Source: Maribacter arcticus | GTDB lineage: Bacteria > Bacteroidota > Bacteroidia > Flavobacteriales > Flavobacteriaceae | Assembly (NCBI RefSeq): GCF_900167935.1 | Contig: NZ_FUYL01000006.1 | Span: 1-64,000, forward strand | Length of the DNA stretch: 64,000 bases | Direction: 5' to 3' | Part shown: positions 27,665-37,020 of the stretch, piece by piece | Numbering within the stretch: the first letter of the stretch is position 1 | Layout of the letters: each line of letters opens with the position of its first letter | Program-made: the position numbers and the translations under genes | Notes under the pieces: generated by a model | Told to the model about the DNA's origin: nothing | Seen by the model: only the letters and a program-made list of their open reading frames with translations | The model's database searches: none

Positions 27665-27772
27665 ATGTGATTATGAAAAAGTGCTATGAAAAAGAATTTT
27701 ACACATAATCACATGTTGATTATTTATTGGTTAGGTTGTTTAAAACGTGCTATTTTTTAATAGCACGTTTTT
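27665..27772 (+). ncRNA. Candidate small RNA (about 108 nt) with 5' stem and Rho-independent terminator
   Basis: This fills the otherwise gene-free gap 27479-27849. After the -7 box there is an 11-bp perfect stem, ATGTGATTATG (27665-27675) with CATAATCACAT (27704-27714). Next comes the sequence TTTATTGGTTAGGTTGT (27723-27739). A 13-bp perfect hairpin with T5 tail (27742-27772) closes the unit. A 15-codon frame (27713-27760) runs into the terminator, so a tiny peptide is an alternative. The unit could also be a leader of the 27850 gene ended by attenuation. It resembles 59467-59543 just before the terminator. Confidence 0.5.
27742..27772 (+). terminator. Strong Rho-independent terminator of the candidate small RNA
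   Basis: The arms AAAACGTGCTATT and AATAGCACGTTTT form 13 perfect pairs around TTTT, followed by one more T. No annotated gene ends before it on the plus strand: htpG is on the other strand and starts 264 bases to the left. Confidence 0.85.
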
Positions 27773-27849
27773 GCTAAACAAAAGCTAATGTTTCATAAAA
27801 ACTTCTAACTATGAAATCCGCATCGTACCTTTTATAAAAACTATTAAAT

Positions 27850-28503
27850 ATGTCTGCAAAAGCAAAAAAAGTATCGAGAGAATCTATCGTGACAATGTTT
27901 ATGGACTATGTTTTAGAGCATGAAGAAGTGCCAAAAACAGTTTATAAGTTTTGTAAGATAAACAGTATACAAGAATCTGATTTTTATTTATATTTTGGCT
28001 CAATAAGCACTTTGCAAAAAGGTATATGGACTACCTTTTTTGATAATGCTTCTAGTGTTATGATGAAGAATAAAGAGTATCAAGATTTTTCTAATCGCGA
28101 TAAAATGTTGACGTTCTTCTATACCTTTTTTGAAGTACTTACTTTAAATAGAAGTTATGTTTTATTTTCAATGGAACAGTCTGGTAGCACTCTTAAGAAT
28201 ATGGAGCAACTTAAAGGTTTGAGGAAGGGTATAAAAGAGTTTTCAAAAGGTCTAATAGTAGCTGGTAATGAGAATAAAAATATAAAAATCACCAAGCATA
28301 ATCCTCAGTTATTCTCAGAGGGAGCTTGGCTGCAATTTATGTTTTTATTGAATTTTTGGAAGTCAGATGATTCCGCAGGTTTTGAAAAGACAGATGTCGC
28401 TATAGAAAAATCTGTCAATACTATATTCGATGTGTTCGATAATACTCCCTTAGAAAACATTCTCGATTTCGGTAAATTTCTTTATAAGGAAACTTTTGCC
28501 TAA
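27850..28503 (+). CDS. TetR-like transcriptional regulator paired with an ABC1 kinase
   Basis: The 217-residue protein's first ~60 residues fit a TetR-type helix-turn-helix (SRESIVTMFMDYVLEHEEVP, then KINSIQESDFYLYFGSISTL with the aromatic turn and FYLYFG replacing the usual FYxHF). The remainder is all-helical with many Phe and Met, as in TetR ligand-binding domains. It ends 17 bases before an ABC1-family kinase gene on the same strand, and the two are likely one operon. The ligand and targets are unknown. The HTH is somewhat degenerate, so DNA binding is likely but not certain. Confidence 0.78.
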   Translation: MSAKAKKVSRESIVTMFMDYVLEHEEVPKTVYKFCKINSIQESDFYLYFGSISTLQKGIWTTFFDNASSVMMKNKEYQDFSNRDKMLTFFYTFFEVLTLNRSYVLFSMEQSGSTLKNMEQLKGLRKGIKEFSKGLIVAGNENKNIKITKHNPQLFSEGAWLQFMFLLNFWKSDDSAGFEKTDVAIEKSVNTIFDVFDNTPLENILDFGKFLYKETFA

Positions 28504-28520
28504 TCTAACGAACCTACAAT

Positions 28521-29831
28521 TTGAAAACACTTGATAGAATACCCACCGGAAAGATTGAACGAGCTAGTAAGCTTGTAAAAACAGGAGCTAAGATTGGGGG
28601 TAATTATGCTAAATATTTAGGCAAGAAAATTATTAATCCTGATACAACGAAAGACGAACTGAACGAGGATAATGCCACAGACATTTATGACGGATTAAAA
28701 TCTCTCAAGGGTAGTGCTTTAAAAGTAGCGCAGATGTTGAGTATGGAAAAGAATCTGTTGCCAAATGCATATGTAGAAAAATTTTCTTTATCTCAGTTTT
28801 CTGTTCCTCCATTGTCAGCTCCTTTGGTTCGCAAAACTTTCAAAAAATACTTAGATAAATATCCAGAAGAAGTTTTTGATACATTCGAAAAAGATTCTAT
28901 AAATGCAGCAAGTATAGGGCAGGTACATAAGGCAACTAAAGATGGAAAAACATTGGCGGTTAAAATTCAATACCCTGGTGTAGCACAAAGTATTAGTAGT
29001 GATTTGGCCATAGTAAAACCTATAGCGACTCGTATGTTCAACTTACGAGGTAAAGACTCTGAAAAGTATTTTAAAGAGGTAGAGAATAAACTTATAGAGG
29101 AAACTGATTATCTATTAGAAGTTGCTCAGAGTATAGAAATAACAAAGGCTTGTATTGGTATACCGAATATAAAATTTCCTCAGTACTACACAGATTTATC
29201 CAGTGAACGAATTATTACAATGGACTGGATGACAGGCAAGCATCTAAGTGAATTCACTAAAACAAATTTTTCACAGGAAACAGGTGATAAGTTAGGCCAG
29301 GCCTTATGGGATTTTTATATGTTTCAAATTCATGGTTTACGAAAAGTACATGCAGATCCTCATCCAGGTAATTTTTTAGTGAATGATGAGAATGAATTGA
29401 TAGCCATCGATTTTGGTTGCATAAAAGAGGTTCCTGATTCATTTTATGTGCCATATTTTGAACTGGCAAAGACTGAGAGTATTTCCGATGATAAGATTTT
29501 TACCAATAAATTATATGAACTAGAAATTCTGATGGCTTCCGATTCGCCAGAGGAAGTTCTTTTTTTTAAATCACTTTTTTATCAGTTACTGAGTTTGTTC
29601 ACTTCTCCGTTTCATAATGAGGGATTTGATTTTGGTGATGAGGTTTTTTGGAGTAAAATAGCAGATTTAGGAGAGCATTTTGTATCAGATAAGCAGATAA
29701 GAAAGATGAATGGTAACAGGGGTTCAAAGCATTTTCTTTATATGAATCGCACTTTTTTCGGCTTGTATAATTTACTTCATGATTTAAAGGCGAATATTAA
29801 AGTTAACAATTATAAGAAATACCTAGATTAA
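28521..29831 (+). CDS. ABC1/AarF/UbiB-family kinase-like protein
   Basis: The 436-residue protein starts with TTG at 28521. This start is supported because the family N-terminus (TGKIERASKLVKTGAKIGGN) begins immediately after it. Family features in order: the KxGQ-type motif appears as LKVAQMLSME (~residue 67-77, Ala for Gly); the Ala-rich loop is NAASIGQVHKAT; the catalytic lysine is in LAVKIQYPGV; the loop is HADPHPGNF; and the DFG is IDFGCIKEV. Relatives act as atypical kinases or ATPases in quinone and lipid metabolism. The pairing with a TetR-like gene rather than ubiquinone genes suggests a lipid or membrane role, by inference. Confidence 0.9.
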   Translation: MKTLDRIPTGKIERASKLVKTGAKIGGNYAKYLGKKIINPDTTKDELNEDNATDIYDGLKSLKGSALKVAQMLSMEKNLLPNAYVEKFSLSQFSVPPLSAPLVRKTFKKYLDKYPEEVFDTFEKDSINAASIGQVHKATKDGKTLAVKIQYPGVAQSISSDLAIVKPIATRMFNLRGKDSEKYFKEVENKLIEETDYLLEVAQSIEITKACIGIPNIKFPQYYTDLSSERIITMDWMTGKHLSEFTKTNFSQETGDKLGQALWDFYMFQIHGLRKVHADPHPGNFLVNDENELIAIDFGCIKEVPDSFYVPYFELAKTESISDDKIFTNKLYELEILMASDSPEEVLFFKSLFYQLLSLFTSPFHNEGFDFGDEVFWSKIADLGEHFVSDKQIRKMNGNRGSKHFLYMNRTFFGLYNLLHDLKANIKVNNYKKYLD

Positions 29832-29949
29832 TTGTTTTTGCCATTTTTCGAATTACTAGTGTTTGTTATATTTTTAAGGTTGATTATTAATTGTTGTTTA
29901 TATTGCAACACTAATTCTACCTGAATTCCTTCAGGATAAAAATATTACT

Positions 29950-30960
29950 ATGTATAACTCAAAAATAATTGGCTTAGGTCATTATGTTCCTGATAACGTA
30001 GTGACAAATGATGATTTGTCAAAAGTGATGGATACCAATGATGCCTGGATTCAAGAACGAACCGGTATTAAAGAAAGAAGGCATGTTGTAAGTGGTGATG
30101 GTGATACTACAACTACCATGGGTGTAAAGGCTGCAAAAATCGCCATTGAAAGAGCTGGTATAGATAAAGATGACATTGATTTTATCGTTTTTGCGACACT
30201 AAGTCCCGATTATTATTTTCCTGGGCCGGGTGTTTTGGTACAGCGAGATTTAGGTATAAAAACTGTTGGAGCTTTAGATGTTCGAAATCAATGTTCTGGT
30301 TTTGTGTATGCTATCTCTGTTGCGGATCAATATATTAAAACTGGTATGTATAAAAATATACTGGTAATTGGTTCTGAACTCCATTCTCATGGATTGGACA
30401 TGACTACTAGAGGTAGAGGTGTATCTGTTATTTTTGGAGACGGTGCTGGTGCTGCAATTTTAAGCAGGGAGGAAGATAACTCTAAAGGAATTCTTTCTAC
30501 CCATTTACATTCTGAAGGACAACATGCCGAAGAACTTTCATTGATTGCCCCAGGTATGGGTAAAAGATGGGTTAATGATATTATAGCAGATAATGACCCT
30601 AATGACGAATCTTACTATCCTTATATGAACGGTCAGTTTGTGTTTAAAAATGCAGTTGTGCGTTTTAGCGAGGTTATTATAGAAGGTTTAGAAAAGAACA
30701 AATTAAAATCTACAGATATAGATTTATTGGTGCCACATCAAGCAAATCTTAGAATTTCACAGTTTATTCAAAAGAAATTTCAACTTACCGATGATCAAGT
30801 ATTCAACAATATCATGAAATATGGTAATACCACCGCTGCATCTATTCCTATTGCACTTACAGAAGCTTGGGAAGAAGGAAAAGTTAAAGATGGTGACCTT
30901 GTAGTTTTAGCTGCATTTGGTAGTGGTTTTACATGGGGTAGTGTAATTATACGATGGTAA
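29950..30960 (+). CDS. fabH: 3-Oxoacyl-ACP synthase III (FabH-like)
   Basis: The 336-residue thiolase-fold condensing enzyme has the KAS III catalytic triad: Cys115 (NQCSGFVYA), His263 (VPHQANLRI) and Asn293 (YGNTTAASIP). It also has the C-terminal GSGFTWGSVIIRW signature. It condenses acetyl-CoA or a related acyl-CoA with malonyl-ACP. It stands alone here rather than in a plsX-fabH cluster, so it may be a second, specialised copy. A GC-rich hairpin follows at 30965-30991. Confidence 0.92.
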   Translation: MYNSKIIGLGHYVPDNVVTNDDLSKVMDTNDAWIQERTGIKERRHVVSGDGDTTTTMGVKAAKIAIERAGIDKDDIDFIVFATLSPDYYFPGPGVLVQRDLGIKTVGALDVRNQCSGFVYAISVADQYIKTGMYKNILVIGSELHSHGLDMTTRGRGVSVIFGDGAGAAILSREEDNSKGILSTHLHSEGQHAEELSLIAPGMGKRWVNDIIADNDPNDESYYPYMNGQFVFKNAVVRFSEVIIEGLEKNKLKSTDIDLLVPHQANLRISQFIQKKFQLTDDQVFNNIMKYGNTTAASIPIALTEAWEEGKVKDGDLVVLAAFGSGFTWGSVIIRW

Positions 30961-30964
30961 ATAA

Positions 30965-30991
30965 AGAACCCATGGCAAAACCATGGGTTCT
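30965..30991 (+). terminator. Hairpin behind fabH (probable terminator)
   Basis: AGAACCCATGG and CCATGGGTTCT form 11 perfect pairs around CAAAA. The tail TATATAGTTTT is only weakly T-rich, so termination may be partial. Confidence 0.65.
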
Positions 30992-31141
30992 ATATAGTTT
31001 TACCTAACAAGAAAAAACCAACCATTCTTCTTTATTAAATATACCTATACAATATAATAGACGATTTTTTTTATCTATTGTTACTACTAGGGTGTAACTT
31101 ATTTTAGTTAGTGTAGAAATTTGCTTTTACAAAAGTCATTA

Positions 31142-31330
31142 AAAATAGAAACCCGAACATTCCAAAATGAATTGGAAGCCGGGCTTCATAATGCTGATAG
31201 GCTATACTAAACACTAACCATTAACTATAAACATATAGCGTTACCAACAAAAAAAATTAATACTCAGAGAATATCTAACTTTACTAATAGACGAAATATT
31301 GCGCAATTAGTTACATATATGTAAGATTTT
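31142..31330 (-). other. Gene-free stretch 30992-31341 with a minus-strand terminator-like hairpin; possible small transcript
   Basis: No plausible protein gene lies between 30961 and 31341. A hairpin (GAAACCCG 31148-31155 with CGGGCTTC 31180-31187, inner pairs TTCC/GGAA) has a T5 tail only when read on the minus strand (ending ~31142). Upstream of it on that strand is a stretch (31202-31234) reading TTAATGGTTAGTGTTTAG. This faintly resembles the sequence before the terminators at 27742 and 59515. No exact -7 box was found for it. It may be a small RNA; the evidence is weak. Confidence 0.3.
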
Positions 31331-31341
31331 AACATTTTAAT

Positions 31342-31704
31342 ATGATGAAAAAGACCCTTGTTTTTGGAGCTTCCTTGAATCCAACTCGTTATAGCAATTT
31401 AGCAATAAGAAGACTGGTAGATTCTGGCATAGAAACCCAAGCCTACGGATTGGGGGAAGGTGAGGTTTCTGGAGTCAACATCAGTAATAATTTCAACGAA
31501 ATTAATCATATTCATACAATTACGCTATATCTAAATCCAAAAAGGCAAAAAGAATATTTTAATGAGCTAATTTCTTTAGCCCCAAGTAGGGTAATATTTA
31601 ACCCGGGTACTGAAAATCCCACATTTTATAGATTGTTAGAAAAGAACGGAATAGAAGTCAATGTGGCTTGTACCTTAGTGCTATTATCGACCGGTCAATA
31701 TTGA
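31342..31704 (+). CDS. CoA-binding (Rossmann-like) domain protein
   Basis: The 120-residue single-domain protein begins KKTLVFGASLNPTRYSNLAI, a dinucleotide/CoA-binding beta-alpha-beta with GAS. PSRVIFNPGTENPTFYRLLE and VACTLVLLSTGQY follow, as in the CoA_binding_2/YccU family. The binding of CoA and the function are presumed from the family. Two adjacent ATG codons are possible starts; either gives the same domain. It converges with the symporter gene with an 8-base gap. Confidence 0.87.
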   Translation: MMKKTLVFGASLNPTRYSNLAIRRLVDSGIETQAYGLGEGEVSGVNISNNFNEINHIHTITLYLNPKRQKEYFNELISLAPSRVIFNPGTENPTFYRLLEKNGIEVNVACTLVLLSTGQY

Positions 31705-31712
31705 TTAAAATT

Positions 31713-33200
31713 CTAAGCAATATCGTTAATACTAGGTTCGGCAGGTTGTTTACGAATAAGCCAAAGCCCTATAAATGTAAGTAGTCCATTTAGGGGTAGT
31801 AGCTCATAACCAAATATATAACCTCCCAAATATTCAGTGGGTAGTTTAGCTAGAACAAGAATTATTGAAACACATATTAAGGCAACTATCCAAACATATT
31901 TATCTTTTACCTGGTGCTTTGTGAAAATACCAAAAGAGAATAAACCTAGTAACGGACCATAAGTGTAAGAAGCTACGGTAAGTAAACCATCAATTACATT
32001 TCTATCTAAAATATATTTGAAGGAGATAACTACCATAATCAGTAATACACTCATGCCAATATGTGTAATTCTCCTTATTTTCTTAGCTTCTTTTTGTGGT
32101 TTTTTCTCAGTATTGAGAAAATCTACACAAAATGATGTGGTTAGTGATGTTAGCGCACTATCAGCACTGCTGTAAGCTGCTGCTATTAAACCTAGCATGA
32201 AAGTTACAGCAACGGTAATACCCAAACCACTATTCAAGGCAATTTCAGGAAAAAGTAAATCAGATTTTGGCGAGCCATCCATGAGTGGTATTGCTATATT
32301 GTGTGTGTCCGCATAAATGAACAAAAGTGCACCTAGCAACATAAAAATAAAAGTGACTACGACGAGCACAATACTAAAGCTGACCATGTTCTTTTGAGCT
32401 TCCCCTAAATTTTTACATGTCAGATTTTTTTGCATCATATCTTGGTCTAGGCCAGTCATACAAATAGTAATAAACATTCCGCCTAAAAATGATTTTACCA
32501 AATGGTTTTTTGATGAAAAATCATCTGTAAAAATGGTTTTACTGTATTGTCCCAATTCTGGTGAATTTAAAAATTCAATGAAGGTCCAATCCATTTTATC
32601 TAATATGAAATAAATGGAAAGTCCTACAGATACTAGCATGAATAATGTTTGTAGCGTATCTGTCCAAACAATAGTTTTTATTCCACCTCTAAAGGTGTAC
32701 ACCCAAATAAGTAATATGGAAAGAATAACGGTTATTTCAAAAGGAACATTCCATGCATCAAAAACAAATTGTTGCAGTACAATAGCAACTAAAAATAAAC
32801 GAAAGGCAGCACCTAAAACTCTTGATATAAAAAAGGATATGGCACCAACCTTATAGCTTACAAAGCCAAACCTATCATCTAAATATTCGTAAATAGAAGT
32901 AACGTTTTGTTTGTAGTAAATAGGAAGGAGAACAAATGCGGTAACCATATAGCCAAGAAAGTAACCAAACACCACTTGCATATAGCTAAATTGAGAAGCA
33001 TCGACCCAGCCAGGTACTGAAATAAATGTTACACCAGAAAGTGATGCGCCTACCATGCCAAATGCAACTAAATACCAAGGAGATTGTTTTCCGGCCTTAA
33101 AAAAATCTTCATTAGAATCGTTTTTGCCAGTGAAATATGAAATAATCAAAAGCAAAACGAAATAGCCGGAAATCAAAAGTAGTATGTGTGAGGCGTTCAT
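31713..33200 (-). CDS. Sodium:solute symporter (SSS family)
   Basis: The 495-residue protein has about 13 hydrophobic segments. SSS-family blocks include [21 protein letters not shown] (residues ~33-53), [12 protein letters not shown] with the sodium-site Ser/Thr, [10 protein letters not shown], and the conserved [18 protein letters not shown] near residue 355. It probably imports an organic solute with sodium. The substrate is not predictable: there is no co-directional metabolic neighbour. Confidence 0.92.
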   Translation of the reverse strand: MNASHILLLISGYFVLLLIISYFTGKNDSNEDFFKAGKQSPWYLVAFGMVGASLSGVTFISVPGWVDASQFSYMQVVFGYFLGYMVTAFVLLPIYYKQNVTSIYEYLDDRFGFVSYKVGAISFFISRVLGAAFRLFLVAIVLQQFVFDAWNVPFEITVILSILLIWVYTFRGGIKTIVWTDTLQTLFMLVSVGLSIYFILDKMDWTFIEFLNSPELGQYSKTIFTDDFSSKNHLVKSFLGGMFITICMTGLDQDMMQKNLTCKNLGEAQKNMVSFSIVLVVVTFIFMLLGALLFIYADTHNIAIPLMDGSPKSDLLFPEIALNSGLGITVAVTFMLGLIAAAYSSADSALTSLTTSFCVDFLNTEKKPQKEAKKIRRITHIGMSVLLIMVVISFKYILDRNVIDGLLTVASYTYGPLLGLFSFGIFTKHQVKDKYVWIVALICVSIILVLAKLPTEYLGGYIFGYELLPLNGLLTFIGLWLIRKQPAEPSINDIA

Positions 33201-33374
33201 TGGTTATAATTTTGAGGGCAAATTACAAAAAGTTAAAGGAGGTATTGTGATAAGATGAAAAGGTTAGACTTAATTTGATAAATCTTTAATTTATAGCTAA
33301 TAATGTATTCGAATTTTTCTAGTAGAATTATTTTTTGATACCTTTTCATGGTACAAATTCTAAAAGCCTAAATA

Positions 33375-34679
33375 ATGAGTCGATTGAATAATTTTTCTGA
33401 TAAAGTGATTGTGATGGTGTTGGTTTTTATTTTTAGCACGACCAATAATTTGTCTGGTCAAGATGCTTTGAAAACAGATAAGAAAATTGACAAGGAACTG
33501 ACGAAACTATTGAAAGATAAAAGTATAAAGAGTGCTTTTGAGTATATAGACTCCATTGAGGAAGAAACGAATAAAAATTTAATAAAATTAACTGAGATTG
33601 CGGCTCCTCCTTTTTTAGAAGAGGAAAGAGCTAAGGCATTAGAGAAAATGTTTGTTGATGCAGGTATTGACAATGTTTCAATAGACGAAGTTGGTAATGT
33701 AGTTGCGTTAAAAAAAGGAACACAGGGCGGAAAAATAATAGCAATAGATGCTCATTTAGACACTGTTTTTCCAGAGGGCACAAATGTTAGTGTGCAGCAA
33801 AAAGGAGATACGTTATTCGCACCGGGAATAGGAGATGATACTAGAGGTTTAGCGATGCTACTAACTATTTTCAAAGCAATGAAAAATTCTAATATTGAGA
33901 CCAAAGCAGATATTTGGTTCGTTGCAACAGTAGGTGAGGAAGGATTAGGAGATTTAAGAGGTGTTAAGCATCTTTTCAGAGATGGTGCGCCTAAAATAGA
34001 TTCATGGATATCCATTGACGGTGGTGCTATAGGTAGGGTGAATAACGCTGGTTTGGGGTCTGTTAGGTATAAGGCTTTATTTACTGGTAAAGGCGGCCAT
34101 TCTTGGGGTGCATTTGGTTTAGCCAATCCGCATCATGCTTTGGGTTATGCTATAAAGGAGTTTTCTGTCATTGCTAAAAAATATACGGACGAAGGACCTA
34201 AAACAAGTTTTAATATTGGAAGAATGGGCGGCGGAACTTCTGTAAACTCTATTCCTTTCGAATCTTGGATGGAAGTAGATATGAGGTCGGTCGATAAAGA
34301 TAGGTTGATTGAAATTGATGGTATATTCAAAGCATCAATGCAAACTGCTTTAGAAGAGTACAATAGTTCTGGTATAGATGATAAGATTTTTCTAGAACTA
34401 ATTAAAATTGGAGATAGGCCTTCAGGCGAATTATCGATTGACACACCTTTAGTACAAAGAGCTATTAGTGCTACAACGTTATTTGGTTCTACTCCAAGTC
34501 TTACTAGAGGTTCTACCAATAGTAATATTCCTATTTCATTAGGCATACCGGCAATAACTATCGGTAGAGGTGGTGTTGGTGGTGGTGCACATTCGTTAAA
34601 TGAATGGTGGTTAAACGAGAATGGTGCAGAGGCCATTAAACTAGCCTTGCTTTTAACGGTGTCTGAAGCCGGTTATTAG
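33375..34679 (+). CDS. M20-family metallopeptidase, secreted or membrane-attached
   Basis: The 434-residue protein has an N-terminal signal or anchor (residues ~10-27) ending near SGQD. M20 dinuclear zinc-site motifs are in order: DAHLDTVF, GIGDDTRG, VGEEGLGDLRG (catalytic Glu and metal Glu), SIDGGAIG and, near the C-terminus, GGGAHSLNEWW. The dimerisation domain lies between (~residues 215-330). Members are peptidases or deacylases such as PepT-like enzymes; the substrate is unknown. A gene of this size with its own spacing appears monocistronic. Confidence 0.9.
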   Translation: MSRLNNFSDKVIVMVLVFIFSTTNNLSGQDALKTDKKIDKELTKLLKDKSIKSAFEYIDSIEEETNKNLIKLTEIAAPPFLEEERAKALEKMFVDAGIDNVSIDEVGNVVALKKGTQGGKIIAIDAHLDTVFPEGTNVSVQQKGDTLFAPGIGDDTRGLAMLLTIFKAMKNSNIETKADIWFVATVGEEGLGDLRGVKHLFRDGAPKIDSWISIDGGAIGRVNNAGLGSVRYKALFTGKGGHSWGAFGLANPHHALGYAIKEFSVIAKKYTDEGPKTSFNIGRMGGGTSVNSIPFESWMEVDMRSVDKDRLIEIDGIFKASMQTALEEYNSSGIDDKIFLELIKIGDRPSGELSIDTPLVQRAISATTLFGSTPSLTRGSTNSNIPISLGIPAITIGRGGVGGGAHSLNEWWLNENGAEAIKLALLLTVSEAGY

Positions 34680-34853
34680 ATTAATAAAATACTAAATGAA
34701 GTAAAATAGGAATTACAAGCTATTTTAATGCGTTATCGGTATAGGATATCTGCCTAAATATAATAAAATACTTCTATATCTTAATAAGAATTTTGTGCAA
34801 GCGGTGCGGTATATTTTTCAACTTTAATCGTAAATTTATACCCAATAAAGCCT

Positions 34854-35474
34854 ATGGATTTTTCATCGAAATTATTAGAGAATGCAGTGTATGAAGTGTC
34901 GCAATTACCAGGTATTGGTAAGCGAACGGCATTACGCTTAGTGTTACACTTACTTAAGCAGCCAGAACAGCGCACAGAAAATCTTTCGTCATCATTGGTT
35001 AGTTTGAGAAGTAAAATTCAGTTCTGTCAGAATTGTCATAATATTTCAGATACCAATATGTGTGAGATTTGCGCAAATCCTAAAAGAGATGATGCTTTGG
35101 TCTGTGTTGTTGAAGATATTAGAGATGTGATGGCAATTGAAAATACAGGCCAATTTAGAGGAAAATATCATGTGCTTGGGGGTAAAATTTCTCCTATGGA
35201 AGGCATTGGTCCACAAAATTTAAAAATTGGATCTCTCGTTGAGAAGGTAAAAAAAGGCGTAATAAAAGAATTAATTTTTGCGTTGAGTTCTACTATGGAA
35301 GGGGATACCACCAACTTCTATATTTTCAGACAAATTGAAGGTTTAGAGGTGAAGACGTCTACTATTGCGCGGGGTATTGCGGTAGGTGATGAATTGGAAT
35401 ATGCAGATGAGGTTACCTTAGGTAGAAGTATAGTGAATAGAGTGCCGTTTGAAGGTTCGCTAAGGCAAGATTAG
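34854..35474 (+). CDS. recR: Recombination protein RecR
   Basis: The 206-residue protein has the N-terminal helix-hairpin-helix ([18 protein letters not shown], ~residues 17-34) and a four-Cys zinc finger ([16 protein letters not shown], ~residues 57-72). The Toprim domain follows ([14 protein letters not shown], then [16 protein letters not shown]). RecR acts with RecO and RecF in loading RecA at gaps. The length is standard for the family (about 200). Confidence 0.97.
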   Translation: MDFSSKLLENAVYEVSQLPGIGKRTALRLVLHLLKQPEQRTENLSSSLVSLRSKIQFCQNCHNISDTNMCEICANPKRDDALVCVVEDIRDVMAIENTGQFRGKYHVLGGKISPMEGIGPQNLKIGSLVEKVKKGVIKELIFALSSTMEGDTTNFYIFRQIEGLEVKTSTIARGIAVGDELEYADEVTLGRSIVNRVPFEGSLRQD

Positions 35475-35520
35475 TTTATGTAATTTCATTATAATATCAG
35501 CTAAAAGGTATTAATTTTAT

Positions 35521-35528
35521 TATTTTTG
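35521..35528 (+). promoter_or_regulatory. Bacteroidota -7 box (TATTTTTG) of the E2 gene
   Basis: An exact TAnnTTTG match lies 37 bases before the ATG at 35566; no -33 element is evident. Confidence 0.5.
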
Positions 35529-35565
35529 CAAAAAATATATACAAAACAAGCTATAAATTATCGAT

Positions 35566-36933
35566 ATGTCAAAATTTGAATTGAAACTACCGCGTATGGG
35601 TGAGAGTGTTGCAGAAGCAACATTGACATCTTGGTTGAAAGAGGTAGGGGATACTATTGAGATGGATGAAGCCATTTTTGAAATTGCTACAGATAAAGTT
35701 GATAGTGAGGTGCCAAGTGAGGTAGATGGTGTTTTGATAGAGAAATGCTTTAATGTTGATGATGTTATAAAAGTTGGTCAAACTGTAGCGATTATTGAAA
35801 TTGATGGCGATGTGAGTGTAGTCGCGAATACAACGGATGAAAAAGAAGTAGAGGAACCTGTACAAGAAGAAATGGTTTCTGCAGCTGAAGAGGCTGTTAT
35901 AAAAGCAAAGTCAGATACTTCTTCCGCAGATTTGGTTATAGGAGATTCAGACCGATTCTATTCACCTTTAGTTAAGAATATTGCTAAGCAAGAAGGTATT
36001 TCCTTTGAAGCGCTAGAGACTATATCAGGTACTGGTAAAGACGGTAGGGTTACAAAAGATGATATTTTGAACTATGTAAAAAATGGCGCAAGTTCTAATC
36101 ATGTAAAAGCAGCATCTGCTGAGCAGGTGAAACCAGCTGCAATTGCAGCTGATAGAACTTCTGAGCCTGCGCCTGTTAAAAGTAATGAGCCAGTGGTCGA
36201 TAAGCCAAGAGTTCCGGTCTCTGGAGGCGATGAGGTGATTTCCATGACCAGAATGGGTAAGTTGATTGCCAAGCACATGACAGATAGTGTGTCGACATCT
36301 GCCCATGTTCAAAGTTTTATTGAGGTTGATGTAACTAATATTGTAAATTGGCGCAATAAGATGAAAGATGCTTTCTTTAAAAGAGAAGGTGAAAAACTAA
36401 CTTTTACACCGATATTCATGGAGGCTGTTGCCAAGGCTCTAAAGAAATATCCAATGATGAATATCTCTGTTGATGGAGATACCGTTATTAAAAAGAAAAA
36501 TATTAACATAGGCATGGCGGCCGCATTACCAGACGGTAATCTTATTGTTCCGGTTATTAAGAATGCAGACCAGTTAAATTTGGTAGGCATGGCGAAGGTT
36601 ATAAATGACTTGGCTAACCGTTCTAGGAATAATGCTTTAAAGCCAGATGAAGTACAAGGTGGTACCTATACGGTTACCAACGTAGGTACTTTTGGTAGTG
36701 TATTCGGTACTCCAATTATTAATCAGCCACAGGTAGGTATATTAGCACTAGGTGCTATCAGAAAAATGCCTTCTGTGATTGAAACACCTGAAGGAGATTT
36801 TATTGGTATCCGTAGTAAAATGTACCTTTCTCATAGTTATGACCATAGAGTTGTAAATGGTGCATTGGGTAGTATGTTTGCTAAGACAATTGCAGATTAC
36901 TTGGAAGCTTGGAATCCAAACCGTGAAATTTAA
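35566..36933 (+). CDS. 2-Oxo acid dehydrogenase E2 (dihydrolipoyl acyltransferase)
   Basis: The 455-residue protein has one lipoyl domain (residues ~1-80, lipoyl Lys44 in EIATDKVDSEVPSE). A peripheral-subunit-binding domain follows (~130-170, YSPLVKNIAKQEGIS, then GTGKDGRVTKDDIL), then Ala/Pro-rich linkers and the acyltransferase domain (~220-455). The catalytic motif near residue 428 reads DHRVVNGALG, where HxxxDG is usual: the Asp is Asn. The E1 and E3 genes are not adjacent. The substrate (branched-chain keto acid, pyruvate or oxoglutarate) cannot be fixed from sequence alone; the architecture fits the branched-chain type. Confidence 0.92.
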   Translation: MSKFELKLPRMGESVAEATLTSWLKEVGDTIEMDEAIFEIATDKVDSEVPSEVDGVLIEKCFNVDDVIKVGQTVAIIEIDGDVSVVANTTDEKEVEEPVQEEMVSAAEEAVIKAKSDTSSADLVIGDSDRFYSPLVKNIAKQEGISFEALETISGTGKDGRVTKDDILNYVKNGASSNHVKAASAEQVKPAAIAADRTSEPAPVKSNEPVVDKPRVPVSGGDEVISMTRMGKLIAKHMTDSVSTSAHVQSFIEVDVTNIVNWRNKMKDAFFKREGEKLTFTPIFMEAVAKALKKYPMMNISVDGDTVIKKKNINIGMAAALPDGNLIVPVIKNADQLNLVGMAKVINDLANRSRNNALKPDEVQGGTYTVTNVGTFGSVFGTPIINQPQVGILALGAIRKMPSVIETPEGDFIGIRSKMYLSHSYDHRVVNGALGSMFAKTIADYLEAWNPNREI

Positions 36934-37020
36934 TTAAAGTCGATATTTTAATAAGGTAGTAGTATTTGCTGCAGTTTAGAATACTGTTAACTTAATGATT
37001 TTTTTAATTAAATATTTCCT

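Noticed and set aside
34145-34636. 163-codon minus-strand open frame opposite the M20 peptidase
   Set aside because: The plus-strand frame has all M20 motifs; the antisense product is Pro/Ser-rich with no recognisable feature, a composition shadow.
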